DNA of 64,000 nucleotides. Origin: Holacanthus passer (lineage: Eukaryota; Chordata; Actinopteri; Pomacanthidae). Shown here in pieces: positions 49,433 through 63,319 of the stretch. The translations under genes and the position numbers were made by a program. How positions within the stretch are numbered: position 1 is the first letter of the stretch; the number at the start of each line of letters is the position of its first letter. The DNA lies in the NCBI GenBank assembly GCA_025331565.1, contig JAFREQ010000015.1, forward strand, positions 3,906,001 to 3,970,000, read 5' to 3'. The notes under the pieces are model-generated. The model had not been told where the DNA came from and did no database searches. It saw only the letters and a program-made list of their open reading frames with translations.

Positions 49433-50050
49433 AATGATTGTTACAAGCTTTGATGTTATTTATCCTCCGGAGACCTGAGCTTTTGTCTGGTGTGCATTTT
49501 TTTTAATTCTCCTTGCTATTTGGGATAAGTAAGACCTAATAAGTATAATAACTAAACTTGGTCTTTGTACAGGAAGTGTTTTTTTGCAAAAATCAATACC
49601 GTTACATAATCCCAATGTCCTCCAACAAGTACATAGCATTTATTGATGTTTTACTTTGCAGCTATTACTAAAATCTGTCAAATTGTAATGCCATATTAAG
49701 CTAGAGATGTTATTATACATAAATACACTGATTTCATTCAGAAAATTGAGCTGATGTAGAAGTATTTTGCTGGTATTCCCGCCATTTTATTTTCACTGAA
49801 ATAGGTATAATGTTGTGATATCACCACAAGATGGCATGGGCAGTGTCGCTAAATGTGGCTAATAGGTCAAAGTTTTAAAAAATGAAGTATCATGGTTCTG
49901 AGAGGCAGAAATGTAATGTCCTCATATGAGTACACAGGGTCTCAGGAGATTAAGTCAAGTGCTTGAAGATCATGTCAAGTTATGCAGGCAGGACATGTGT
50001 GACACAATTTATGCCTGCTGAGAGTTGTAATTGTAATTGAGATGGATGTG
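49433..50050 (-). other. Upstream flank of the pseudogene, duplicated with that of copy B
   Basis: 49960-50030 ('agatcatgtcaagttatgcag…ctgagagttgtaa') matches 62802-62905 upstream of copy B, with a deletion. The stretch 49440-49920 holds nothing else that I recognise. Confidence 0.6.
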
Positions 50051-50627
50051 ACATCTATGGTGAAAAATAAGCCTTTTAAAGCAGAAAGACATCCCAAAAC
50101 TTCACAGATGACACAGTTGAGGAAGCAAAATATATCTGCTTCATTTCAGGTATTTCCTGTTTAGGGCGTAGTCTGATGAGTTGTCTCTTTGCCCCAGTGT
50201 CCCTCCCACCCACCTTTCTTCGTGATCTGGACTGGCACGGCCCCCTGACTCCACATCTTGCCACTCCCCATCTCCCCACCTGCACTTCATTCCTCTGCCA
50301 CACCTACGTATACTGACCCAGGCCCATTGTTGTCTGGTCGTCATTTCTTTAAACTTGTACCTGATTTATTCTTGTTCTCTCTCTTACCCTCTTTAAGGGG
50401 TCAGTTGACGAAGATTCACTTGAGTTAATTTTATTTGCACTGTGTCAGAGAAGACTGGAGTGTGTACAGAAGTTAGATGATGGCTGAAAAAGAATGCATC
50501 AAAAAGTAACATGCATATTACAGAGCAGACAACAGTCTGCTTGACTAAATTTCCTCTACTCTAGACATTTTTTGTTTCAGTTTAATTATGAATTAATCAA
50601 TTCTCATCACACAGCAGACCTTTTCCA
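50051..50627 (+). other. Upstream region of SLC6 copy A
   Basis: Pyrimidine-rich sequence with no recognisable gene. A CACACAG acceptor at 50608-50614 lies just before the start codon, so the 5'UTR probably continues in an upstream exon that I cannot place. No clear TATA box. Confidence 0.45.
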
Positions 50628-53600
50628 ATGGAGCCTGCAAGTCCCCAGGAGAGGAATCTGATGAAAGATGACAACAATGTGAATCACACTTCAGCAGAGT
50701 GTGATGAGAGAGGCCAGTGGGCCAACAAGACAGAGTTCATTCTGGCAGTAGCTGGAGAAATCATTGGTCTGGGCAATGTTTGGAGATTTCCATATCTGTG
50801 CTTCAAAAATGGAGGAGGTAAGCACATGATTAAAAGCCTAAATGTCTTACTAGACGTCTTTTCCTAGAACACAGTCAAATTTCTGCTCAAAATGTTCCTG
50901 ATCATGTAATTACCATGTCAGATTGAAGGTAGGTTTACTGTACAACACTGTACAGGTAAAGTCGCCTCAGAGACTTTCCATATCCATAATAATTCATGGA
51001 GACAATGGTGACAATACCATTCAGACCATCGGCATGTTTATCCCAAAATCCTTTTTTAAGTCAACTGACTGACTCATTATATTTCATTTGGGGATACAAA
51101 GCACACCAAAGGAATGTCTTTAGTCTTTGCCTGGTCTTGACAACATCATGAGATAATCCATCTTGGGGACAACTTGAGCGACACTTTTGTTCACCATTTT
51201 TGGACTTGTCCAAAACCTCAGAATAAGGGGTGTCTCATATTTCAGTGATACTCTACTGCTATTTAAATTTACTTTAATACCTGATCCTGAAACTGCTTTA
51301 CTTACTTACCACAGCATCAGCACAGTCTTGGTGTACGAAATAGTAGTTACCAGGAAATGCATTTTGAAACGGTGGATCTAACCCCCAGTCCCCCAGTTTG
51401 AGACCTCGCTTAGGGAACTGTGTTTCAACACATGAAGGACCAATAGAAGGCTCTCTACTTTTGCATAATGCTCCTTCTTATCATTTCTATTTAAGTACTT
51501 GAAAAACACCATGAACATTGTATTTTTGTATTTTTCATATTATATGTCATTACTTTACTGTCATTACTTTTGCTTCCCTTTAGGGGCTTTCTTGGTTCCT
51601 TATGTTGTCATACTGCTCACCTGTGGAGTCCCCATCTTCTTTCTGGAGATATCTCTGGGACAGTTAACTGGTCAGGGTGGAATCACATGTTGGAGGAAAA
51701 TATGTCCTATATTTGAAGGTACTGCTGGTTTAGCTACATATTCAACGCAGAACATGTAGTATTTGAAATACTAGTGACATTTCTTGTGTGTACCTAATTT
51801 TGAAATTTGATCAAATGTATTTGTCAATAGGTTTAGGCTACAGCAATCAAATCACAATGCTCTACAGTATGATGTATTATATTGTCATCTTGGCTTGGAG
51901 CTTCCTGTACCTCTTCTCCTCTTTCCACTCTGTACTCCCCTGGGTCAGCTGTAACAACACCTGGAACACAGGTACACACTTTCTTTAAATTGGTGCCTTG
52001 ACCTGACAAATGAAAACGTATTATATGAAAAAAAAATTCCAACCATGTCTAACATGTTTTTTTCCCCCATTTTTCCACTCCAAGAGAACTGCATTGATTA
52101 TGGTCAGAATGATTCACTTAATGGCCACATCAATGAAAATGTAACATCCCCAGTTACAGAATTCTGGCAGTAAGTACTCAAATTCAGTGTTGTGCTGCTA
52201 AAATGAAAAATAGTTTCAGTTACTAGTTACCTTCTTAAAAAAGAACTAAGTTACTTCCACCAACAAACTAAAGTGTAAATGTTATAAATTAAATGTATAC
52301 CTTGAAATGCTGTCATTGTTAATGTGTCAATGGCTTTCATTCAGCTTTTTGTTGTGGACAGACCAAATATCTGTGGGAGTGGAGATGTTCTCTCAAAGCT
52401 CAAAGGTTTACTTTAGCCAATTTTCCATTTTTGCATATTCACTATGCAGGAAGTTAGAAACATTTTCCTGGCTATTTGCCGGCTGCCTGGACAGGTATCT
52501 TGCTGACCAGCTGCCTGAAAGTCTGCCTGAGTGCTATTAGTTTGTTGTCCCTGGGTCACAGGTGTCTGAGCCGAATGAATAAAAGCAAGCCTTGGTTTCT
52601 TGGGTGGAGAGGTTTGAAAGACTTGTGACAGATGTGTCCAGGTCTGTAGGAACTTGGCTGGAGTCATGCAGTCATGCTACTTGTCCAGGTGCTTCCGCCA
52701 TCATCATGTATGTCCAAATATATTCACATGAGAGATCAGATTGATTTTTTGAGCATAAAAAGCAAGTGGTGCCTATGCATCTCTGCAGCTTGCCAAAATA
52801 AATTAGTTTACCCAGTCAGTTTCTTCATTTCAAAAATTATGTGTTAGAGAACCAACACAGAGTCATAAAAATACATCTTCATATTAACAGAAGTGTTTTA
52901 TATTATAATTTTTTTCTGCACACAGGAGGAGAATCCTGGGTTTGTCTGGAGGAATTGAAGAGATAGGTAGTATCCGCTGGGACCTGGCTGGATGTTTTCT
53001 GCTAAGCTGGATTATTTGTTACTTCTGTATCTGGAAAGGAGTCAAGACGTCAGGAAAGGTGAGATGTATACGCCTTTTCTGCTCATGAAATTTTAGGTGC
53101 AAAAACCCTAAATGGTGTGTATTGGTGCTTCTCTGTCAGGTGGTCTACTTCACGGCCATATTTCCCTACATGATGTTGATTGTATTGCTGGTCCGTGGAC
53201 TGACATTGCCAGGAGCTGGAGATGGAATTCGATATTATCTTTATCCTGATCTGACCCGTCTGACAGATACTCAGGTGAGGTTTATGTGTGAGTGATGGGT
53301 GGATGTACACAGACAGCCTGTTAGTACAGTTAACCACAGAGCAAGTCATATTATTTGAGCGATATTACAACTCATTTAACTGTTAAGGTGTGGATGGACG
53401 CTGGGAATCAGATATTATTCTCCTATGCTGTCTGCCTCGGCTGTTTGCCAGCTTTTGGAAGCTACAACAAATATAACAACAACTGCTACAAGTAAGGAAA
53501 ACAACTATTTTCTTTGCACTTATTTTTTTTTTTACCTGTTTATGTGAATCAGGATACAGTACATAATGGTGTTTTTCAAATTCCAGAGACACTTTTGCCT

Positions 53601-55827
53601 TGTGCACACTAAACAGTTTAACCAGCATTGTTGCTGGCTTTGCTGTCTTCTCTGTCCTCGGCTTCATGTCGTATGAGTTGGGTGTCGACATCTCAACGGT
53701 GGCTGAATCAGGTGTGGGATGGTTTGTTGGCAAACATTGTGTTGTACATCAGTTGTATTGTGTTTGTGCTATGAAAAACAGTAAATAATAAGTATACATG
53801 CAGACATGTTCTTATCTTTGTCTATCAAAAATAAATGATCTGCACTTATTAATCTATAAAAACTTGTCAGAACCAAATTTGGGATTTTGGTCCAGAGATG
53901 CCACGTCCTCACGTGGTACCTACAGTGCTGTGGGTTGTCAGGTGCTGGGTCATTTTGCAGGACACAAAACCAAAACAAAGAGCTCAGCAGGTTTTACTGT
54001 ACTAAACTTGGTCTAATGAACAAATTTGACCTACTACTTTAAGCACATTGTGACCTACAATAGCACGAATGCCTAACCTGTTTTACCATCTACTTTGGAC
54101 TCCTTGCAGGTCCTGGCCTGGCATTCATTGCCTACCCTCAGGCAGTGGCCATGATGCCTTTACCCCAACTCTGGGCTGCCTTCTTCTTCATTATGATCAT
54201 TTTCCTTGGACTGGATAGTGAAGTTAAGTGTGTCATTCAACTGTATTATTATATAAAAGGCCTCATAGAGGCTAATTGAATTAATTGTAAACATCAATAT
54301 AGAAAATGTAAAATGTGACAACAGGAACCACTATTGTCTTACCCACAGTTTGTAGGTCTGGAAGGCATTGTGACATCCATATCAGACATGTATCCATCCT
54401 TCTTTCTCATTGGTCATCGACGTGAACTCCTTCTGCTGTTCATCTGTCTTTTATGCTTTGTTATTGGCCTGACGATGGTGACTGAGGTAAGAGTTCATTT
54501 GTTTAACCTGTCAGATTACAACTGTTGAGAAATACTGTACCTGCCCATCACTATCTTTGAACAAACATATTTTTTTCTGTCTCTTTCTCCTCTGTTTTGT
54601 GTTACAGGGAGGACTGTATGTATTTATGCTGTTTGACTACTATGTTTGTAGTGGAATGCCAATCATGTTCTTTGCCATTTTGGAGTCTGTTTGTGTGGGA
54701 TGGATATTTGGTGAGAAATCAATTATCTCAAGAGTAATTAGAAGTGGAAATGGCACAGATGTTTTCAAAAATGTGGATTTAAGTACTATACCGAAGTAGT
54801 GGTACCTCATTAAACTCATAATTAATAACTGTGCCAGTCTTTGTCAATTTAGATAACAGTATATTAAATCAGTTGTCAGTGCTCCCTTTTTTTTTTTTTT
54901 TGCAAATTATGTTTACAAGAAAGCTTTGAATTGATTTTGGATCATGTACTAATAATTCCTGTTGTATCTTTAAATATCCTCAAATAGTAATGTAGGTGAA
55001 TGCCCTGTGTTTGATCACATGCTTTAAAAGTTGGTAAAGCTAATATGGCTGTCTGTGTGCAAGGTGCTGACCGTTATTACGACAAAATAAAGGAAATGAT
55101 TGGCTACTACCCCTCGCCTTATATGAAGTATTGTTGGAGGTTCTTCACACCGTCTGTCTCACTTGTAAGTAGATTTATGGTGTGTTGTTGTGTCTGGGAG
55201 GTGTAAAGCTTGGAGACAAAGTCAAGACTGACACTCAGCTGAAAAATGGGAGAAGCAGACAAAATATATCTATGTGCTGACAAAAAAATGTATCCTGTTC
55301 ATTTGATGTTCCCTGTATGTCTCTTCTGTTTTTTATAGGCAATGCTGCTACTGTCTTTGGTCGAGTTCACCGCTCTGAAATACAACAACACATATGAGTA
55401 CCCGTGGTGGGGCTATGCCATTGGGATACTTCTTGCTCTCTCTTCAGTTCTCCTCACTCCTCTGTGGTTTCTCTATAGTATTGCAGTAACCCCAGGAACA
55501 CTGAGACAGGTAGGTGGAAAGTTAAGACATTGTGTAAGTTTTTGGTAAATCAGTGTAACCGTTTGTAGTAGAGGTCATTTCCTTGACCTTTTTTATGCAA
55601 CAAAGTGGTCTATCTGTGTATTTTTATCTCTCTCTCTAACTTTGGTCTTTTTACAGAGATTGAAAACTGCGTGCACTCCAGCAGCTGACCTGTGTAATGC
55701 ATCACCAAAGACTCTTTACCCTGAGACACCTCTATCCAATACAGAGCTGGATGCTTTAACTGAAAAACCAAAAAACGTCAGTAGTGAAGGTGAGTCACCT
55801 GTAATAGACACATCAGCAATGTCGTGA
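50628..55827 (+). CDS. SLC6 Na+/Cl- coupled transporter, GAT2/BGT1/taurine-transporter type (copy A)
   Basis: Fourteen coding exons: 50628-50817, 51584-51718, 51831-51971, 52085-52169, 52926-53058, 53140-53274, 53388-53491, 53587-53711, 54110-54222, 54349-54486, 54608-54710, 55064-55164, 55339-55509, 55657-55827; all join in frame to 614 residues, normal for the family. Closest remembered protein: SLC6A13 (GAT2). Such proteins import GABA, betaine, taurine or β-alanine with Na+ and Cl- across the plasma membrane. Seen: TM1 AGEIIGLGNVWRFPYLC (residues 42-58), with the GAT2/BGT1-type Glu44; extracellular loop 2 with two Cys and sequons NNT, NDS and NVT; TM6 QILFSYAVCLG (281-291); 12 hydrophobic segments. 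Alternative end: a strong donor at 55789/55790 can splice to 56430-56482, giving a tail ETDVFCIQEDLMSAVLD. Substrate cannot be decided by eye. Confidence 0.93.
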
Positions 55828-57290
55828 TTGGTCGGGACTGAATAATTGGGCCTTTTTGTTTCAGGATTTTAATGGTCTTGTCGGTACATTCAAATGTTCT
55901 GATGTTCAAATGTGCTGATAATGTTAATGACAACAATTTCAACACTGGGACAGTAACACAACCAACATCCTGTGAAGTGAGGTGATTTGTATTGGATCAT
56001 CAAATTGCATAGATATAATGATGCATGCACATGTAATGACTTGCAGTATGACTCTGGCATTTTATACTATGCTATTTCAATTTTTTGATACTGGAGTTTT
56101 GTAGGAAGGAGATATGTTACAAATTGTTACACACAATGTATCTAAATGAGCTACGAACAGGCAGTTTAGAAAGCTTGAAGTGATCATTTATGACTTAACA
56201 AAATAAATAATACGCAGTCAATCAAGACCAAAAGACCTGACAACATATTTAGGATCCACTTCACATTTTCTGTCTCTACATGCAGCATCAGTGCATTACT
56301 CCATAAGTAGCCAAGGAAAGGCCAAATTGTTCAGTGCCCTGAAGCTGGTAATTTTGATATTTTTACACTGAAACTGAAAAGGCCAACACAGTACATGTAG
56401 TAAATGAATGTTTCATTTTATCTTCACAGAAACTGATGTGTTTTGCATCCAAGAAGACCTGATGAGTGCAGTGCTTGACTGAATACAGCAAAGTGACCAC
56501 ATGAAGTGGAAATGATGTAACTTTGTTTCTGCATTTGTTGTATATATATTAGATATTAAATACAGAGATCAGAACTTATTAAAGGTCAAATGTTTTTACA
56601 TATTTTCTTATATCATACTCTATATTTACATTTTTAAAGTCTAAATTTGCAAACCTGAGTTTTACTTCATGAGGAAAAATATTTTGTGGGGGTTTCTTAA
56701 GTAACTTTAAATGAAAATGTATTCTTGATTGACAGTTGTGTTCAGAAGATTGTAGATGCAAACAGAAAAAAAATCAGGATCAAAAAAAAAAACTTAGTTC
56801 CTTTGTGTATCAAAAGCCTCACCAATTAATCTGTGAGTGTTAGTAGTTTTAAATCAGTCTTAAAACATGGATTGTGCCTTTTAAACTAAATTGTTGTGAC
56901 TGTGTAATTGCTTATATGTTAGCTGTGTGATATGTGAACAGTAGTGAAGTGTTGAGTGGTGTGAAGATATGGATATTTAATATATCTGGTTGGATGCTTT
57001 ATGACAAAAAGAATGTGTACATAAATATATGCAGCAAGCATTTAGCCAGAACTCAAAACCACAACATCAAAGAGGCTCAAAAGTTTGGCAATCATAATTA
57101 TTTCACTGCAGCTATTAGCTTGTAGAACAAATGAAATCCTCTGAATGTGATGTAACTGAAACTTTGTACAACCGTACTTTTAAATAAATTCCAACAACAG
57201 CGCTCAATGTTTGATCTTATTTTTATCTCCTGGTCACTGTCAATGTCAGATTTCTATTAACTCATCGTGTGCAAATACAAACTAAACCAA
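55828..57290 (+). other. SLC6 copy A 3' region and gap between convergent genes
   Basis: Holds the possible alternative last exon 56430-56482 and AT-rich 3'UTR-like sequence. An AATAAA lies at 57183-57188; a weaker ATTAAA is at about 56554. The block 57130-57215 is duplicated at 46551-46630. Nothing else recognised. Confidence 0.5.
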
Positions 57291-57917
57291 CAAGGGAACA
57301 TTCAATGTTTATTTGGAAAGTTTCCAAAATTCTTTAGTGACTAAAGACTTTAAGAGATTAGGAAATATAGGTGAGTGGGCACCGGGGCAGCTGGACAGAC
57401 AAGTTTCAGGCAGTAAAGACCAAGAGGGATGAGTTGTAACTTTTTATGACGTTAGGACACCTACTGACAATTGTACCAGAATCCTGCTTCTCCTTGATGT
57501 AAAGATACAGTAAGAATTTGACTGTATGTACTAGATAGATATTGATCAGTAAAGATTGAATGAACTGAAGGACTCCTACAAGAACATTTATCAAAACAGG
57601 TCATTCTTCTGCACTACTGCTGCTTTTACTGTGATACATATTAGTTATTATTATTAACGAAAACTATTGTTGCAAAAAAGACCAACGAACATTTTATACC
57701 TCCCATGAACTATTGGCCCTTTTAGCTATTCACTCAACATGTTATAACTGCACTTATGTTTACAAATGTATCCCAAGTCAAGCAACAATAGATTGAGTTG
57801 ATCCTTTCTCCAATTACAATCATGCAACACAAATAAAAGAAACATATATAAAACAGAAAGATGAAACAGCTTTGATTGTATGTAGTTGTGAGCCTCAGTC
57901 ATGTGGCTTTATTCAAT
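57291..57917 (-). other. SLC6 copy B 3' untranslated region
   Basis: Minus-strand sequence after the stop codon. AATAAA signals on the minus strand lie at 57913-57908 (immediately after the stop, probably too close) and 57313-57308 (the likelier one). Much of it is duplicated next to the pseudogene at 47.6-48.1 kb. Confidence 0.5.
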
Positions 57918-60900
57918 TTAAAGCACACAGCTCTGCATGTAACTGAGGTTAGGTGTTTCAGTCCCGTTTGGTGATGCGCTGATCTGGTTTGCTGGAGAAC
58001 ACAAAACCTTTATCCTCTGTGTGGAAGGAGAGAAACAAAACAAATGAAAAAATAATACTTCAGTAGATGGTTAAGGATGAGGAAGACAAATGTTTGCCAT
58101 GAAAACTGAAGGAAACTCAGAAAGTTTACTGTCTAGTTTCACATTACGTTACCTGTCTCAGAGTGCCAGGTGTTACAGTCAAAATGTAAAACACCCACAG
58201 AGGAACAAGGAGAGTCGAGGAGAACGCAAAGAATATCCCAAGGGCATAACCCCACCAGGGGTACTGGTAGGTGTTGTCGTACTTGAGTGGTGTAAACCTG
58301 ATCTGAGAGAGCAGCAGTGTGCACTGTGTAGAGAAATAAAACAATCAAGAAAATAAGCAACCAGTCTTATGTATATCTGCTATCTATATGAAGTGCTAGT
58401 CACACAATAATTTACTCACTGTGCAGACAGCTGGTGTGATTATTTTCCAGCAATATTTCATATAAGGTGAAGGACGGTAGCCGATCATGTCCTGAATGTT
58501 GTCAAAGTAACGATCAGCACCTTGGACACAGACATTCGTTTGATGTTAAACACAATATTACAAATGCCTGTACAAAATAATTCATCATGGATGATGCATG
58601 GATTCAGCTCTGTCTAACTTTGGCCCCTGTCTTAATAATAATTGCCGCAAATCTTTAGCAATTAAATGTTGAATATATCTTTTAATTTAAATGGTTGTGG
58701 TACCAATGAGAATTTGTATACTTACCGTACACCCATCCTATACAGACAGACTCAACAATGGCAAAGAACATTAGGGGCATTCCATTGGAAGCATAGTAGT
58801 CAAATAGCAGAAATGTATAAAGTCCACCCTACAGAGAGAAGAAACAGTAAATGATCGATCAACAAAAAAAAATCAAAAATAATCACTGGGATAGCTGACA
58901 GTCATAATTACACGATACACCAATGCCTCACCTCCGTGACCATCAGAAGGCCAATAAGGAAACATGCAACACAGATGGCCAGCAGAAGGAATTTACGTCT
59001 ATGTCCAGTGTGAAAGAATGGAAACATATCTGATATGGATGTGACCAGGCTCTCCAGATACACAAACTAAAACAGAAACATGCATTCATTTTCAACAATA
59101 ACGACCTATGATGGTGCTTTCGTGTCTTGACTGGATGAAGAGGTGTCCCTAAAATAAAGTCCAGGAAACATTTAATAAACACTGGAAAGAAATATTCAAT
59201 GAGTCATACTTTCTATTGCAACTATGCCCCAAGAGGTTACAGCCCATATATAAAAGATAATTTTATCCTTAAATCATACCTCACTGTCCACTCCAAGCAA
59301 GATAATCATGATAAAGAAGAACGAAGCCCACAGCTGGGGAACAGGCATCAAGGCTATGGCACTTGGATAGGCAATGAATGCCAGACCTGGGCCTGCAATC
59401 GATCAATTCACACACTAGTCTGATCACAAAACACTCGGTTTAATATTCGCACAAAAGAGGCTCTGCCACCTTTTTCCATCATTTTGCCAAATTCTGTGTC
59501 TGTCTGATGCCTTTTCAACAGAAAATTCAGAGGAGATAATTTCAACGCCTACCTAAATATTTTTTAAAATATTTTATAAACATGCAGTCAACAAAAGCAG
59601 TCCAAAAATGTATTTACATGATCTTTTTGCATATATTCAAAAATCCAATACCTGAGTCAGCCACTACAGAAATATCCACATTCAGCTTGTTTGCCATGAA
59701 GCCAAGAACAGAGAACACTGCAAATCCAGCCACGAAGCTGGTTAAACTGTTCAGCAGACATAGGAAGAAAGTGTCTCTGCAAACACAAGGATAGGCACTG
59801 TATCAAAAGTCATGCAGACTACACAAGATACATACTGCAGATATAAGGCAAAGAAAGATTACATGAAGAGTTTGTTGTCCATACTTGTAGCAGTTGTTGT
59901 CATATTTGCTGTAGCTTCCTAAAACTTGTAAAGATCCCACACAAAGGGAATATGACCCTAAAATCTGGCTGCCAGCATCCATCCACACCTAAAATATCCA
60001 CACAATAATCGTTATTAGTTGATTCAAATGAGGGTAAATAATTTTAGACAACTGCCATATAGGTGGCAAAATTTCAGACTCAATATAAAAACATCAAGAA
60101 AACCCCCCCCAAATTTCTCCCCAGTAAATGTCAGTTTACTCATTAGACAGAGTACAACTGTGGGTCTGGAGGAGTCTGAGAAAATAACCCTGATGATGTC
60201 ATAGTGATGTCATCTGGGTCATCTCAGCTTGATATTAAAAATTTAAAAAAGAATGTGTTGCAACCTGAAGATGTGGTCTTTTTTTTTTTTTTTTTTTTTT
60301 TTTAATTTTTGTGGAATTTCTCCCTTTCTTGTCCCTAAATTGGTTTTATGTAACAGCTTGTTCAGTTTGTTAGGATCACTGAAGCCCAGCCTTTCACATT
60401 GAGCTGCACTTGTCTTAGTCCCCATCATGAACTACCTCTCAGGTCATGTCATAATAAATCCAACTGGCCTGAGCCAATGGGAGTCAGGATGACCCACATA
60501 TATAACTTGCTAGTTAATAACTATATATATACAATATATAACTATTTGCTAGTTAAAACAAAATAGTTTTTTTCCGTGACAGCACCGAGGGAATTTATGT
60601 TATCAACACAACACTGAAAGGTTGACAGTTCTGTCACAGACACCTGCAGATAAACGAAGAATGTATTTGTGATATATGCTGACAATATAGCTGTACCTGA
60701 GTATCGGTAAGCCGTGCTGGATCAGGGTAGAGGTAAAATATAATACCATCTAAAGCTCCCGGCAGAGTGAGTCCTCGGACCAGCAGCACAGTCATCATCA
60801 CATAGGGGAAAGTAGCAGTGACATACACCACCTGAAAAAACAGAAGGAAATTAAGTTTGATTTGAAATACTTCAAATGGTGTGTGTGCAAAGGTATGGAA

Positions 60901-62743
60901 GTTCATGTAGTGGCGATTATGTCCTAGTCGCCTCGTCTCATTCGTGACAGGTGCAGTAGCCTATTAAAGGTTAAGATTGAAGGTCTGGGTAGCCTATCCA
61001 AAAAAAGGGTGTGAGGGAAAGGGTTACAGGTCGGAAGCCAACAAATGGGAACTCTGCTCTCGCTCTGCAGAAAATAGTAAATAGTTGAGTGCTTGCCAAA
61101 AAACAAGTCAAGCTACTGTGTGTGTTATCACAAGTCAATGCTGTGAGTCTTAAGTGTGCTAAATGTAACCATATGGGCCAGGGCACAGTTAAGTCTTTAG
61201 GACCCGCACCTGTGTCATAGAGGAATTGGGAGTGCATCAGGAGCTGGTGAGGGTTCAGATCCCCTGCCATCCAGAGTGAATGACAGGAATTAATTCAGTC
61301 CCTCATTCATGTTTAGTAGCTCACCTTTCCTGAACACTTGACTCCTTTCCAGACACAGAAGTAACAGATGATCCAGGTGAGCAGAAGACATCCTGCCAGG
61401 TCCCAGCGGATACTACCCACCTCCTCAATTCCTCCAGACAAACCCAGGATTCTCCTCCTGAACACAGGATGGTATAATTAGAAACGTTCTACTGTGTTTT
61501 AGGTAAAAATATTCATCTAACTCCCTGGAATAAAGTTCATATTGCACAATGTCCCACATCAATTATAAGAGCAGAAATTAGTGTAATGTTCATGTAGTAC
61601 AGCAATGTTCAGCAGTGGGTTAATATTAAGTAATCATCAGACATTTATGTAAAAGGCAATTTTCACCAAATTTTAACTGGGTTGACGGACTGAAAGGATG
61701 CATGAATGAATGCAAACATTTTCATCTCTAGAGCCACACAGCTAGTTTGACTAAAAACACTGTCACTGAACATAGTGTGGTGATTTGAAAAATATCATAT
61801 GTTAACATTTAATTTGATCAATGTGTTGATTTAGTTGTAGAGTAACTGTCCTGACTTACTGCCAAAATTCTTTCACTGGAGATGTCGCGTTACCAAAGAT
61901 ATGGCCAGACGATGAATAATTCTGCCCATAATCGAAACAGTCATCTTCAAATGAAAAAAATAACAGAGAAAAATCATCTACATTTAAATGTCTGTAGTGC
62001 TCAACATGGCCTATATAAGAAAAAAAAATCTCAAATGTACTGTGTGCATTATAAAACTTACTGAAAAACTGACATGCGTGTACCTGTGTTCCAGGTGTTG
62101 TTACAGCTGGCCCAGGGGAGTTCAGTGTTAAAGGAAGAGAAGAGGTAGAGGAAGGCCCAAGCCAGGATGACAATGTAATAAACTAAAGAGTAAAAAATTG
62201 CCACTTGGGTGCCATAGCCCAACCCTAATAGTAGAAATATGTTAGTAGTTTGTGTCAGATTTCTCATGAAAAAGTATAGGTTTATAAATACTTTATAAAT
62301 AAATGCATTTTAGTTGTAATGTTACACATCTGAAAAAAATAACTTTCAATACAACCTTTAGCGAGAACACATATATTCTTCCAACATGTGATTCCACCCT
62401 CACGACTGAACTGCCCCAAAGACGTCTCGGCAAAGAAGAGAGGGATCCCACAGGTAGACAGGAACACAACATACGGCACCAGGAAAACCCCTTATGAGAA
62501 ATATTTGATACAACACTTCATTCATAGATTTGACTTTGATAACACAGCCAGTTAAGTTTTCCTGCACATACTATCTCCATTTTTGATGATAACAATCTTA
62601 CCTCCTCCATTTTTGAAGCACAAATAGGGAAATCTCCAAACATTGCTCAGACCAATGATTTGTCCAGCAACTGCTAAAATGAATTCTCGTTTGTTGGCCC
62701 ACTGGCCTCGCTTGTGAGGCTGTGGATGATGGTTGTTGCTCAT
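57918..62743 (-). CDS. SLC6 Na+/Cl- coupled transporter-like protein, divergent (copy B)
   Basis: Fourteen minus-strand exons: 62743-62602, 62490-62356, 62224-62084, 61944-61860, 61457-61325, 60831-60697, 59988-59885, 59776-59652, 59392-59280, 59066-58932, 58828-58726, 58520-58420, 58323-58153, 58016-57918 (TAA 57920-57918), 573 residues. Exon lengths equal those of copy A except the first, the tenth (one codon shorter) and the last. It faces copy A tail to tail. The SLC6 fold is kept: NVWRFPY, loop-2 Cys pair with sequons NNT, NYS and NAT, KGVKCSGK, PWWGYALG. Odd: Glu in TM1 is Gln28, the GLGN Gly is Ser33, and the TM6 aromatic is Gly268 (QILGSYSLCVG). The exon 2 donor is GTTGTA, weaker than usual. 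No stops or frameshifts. Either a transporter of changed specificity or one losing function. Confidence 0.9.
60281..60303 (+). repeat. Poly-T run in copy B intron 6
   Basis: About 23 consecutive T within the largest intron of copy B (60696-59989). The lysine-rich minus-strand frame here is an artefact. Confidence 0.9.
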
Positions 62744-63319
62744 GATGATTGTCACAAACACAAACTAACACTACTCAAGCGAGTGCATCTGTGAAGTGGA
62801 GATCATGTCAAGTTATGCAGGGAGGTCACTTTTGATGACGAACGTATGGCACATAGGCGGGACATGTGGAGGTTTACAGGTTTACACCAGCTGAGAGTTG
62901 TAACTAAACCTTTAAACCTTTTAGAGAACTGTACAAAGCAAAGAGTTCACACACTGTTTAGGAAGAAAAAAAAAATTCCATTGCAGCATGATGAGTTTTT
63001 CATTACATTGACATGTCATGAGCCCACAAGAAAAACAGGTTTTATATACAATGAATACTTTGTTGTTTATCTAATTGTAACATCTGCTGCCTATAGTGTG
63101 CTCAACTAGTCACAAGGTTCGCAAAGGTTACATATCCAGGGCCCTATGCAATACCACAAGGAGCAATGTGGATATCACACATGGATATAACCGGCAAACA
63201 CAAACACATCTCGTATCATATCTGCCTACAAATGTGAAACAGGGAAAGTGGACAACAATCTGAACAGTATGTCCTCACAAGACATTCTAGTCTTGAATGG
63301 AACATCGGATGGACAATTA
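62744..63319 (-). other. Upstream region of SLC6 copy B
   Basis: 62785-62910 is shared with the flank of the pseudogene at 49.96-50.03 kb. A-run at 62967-62977. 62910-63319 shows no gene. No promoter element that I can assign. Confidence 0.45.
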
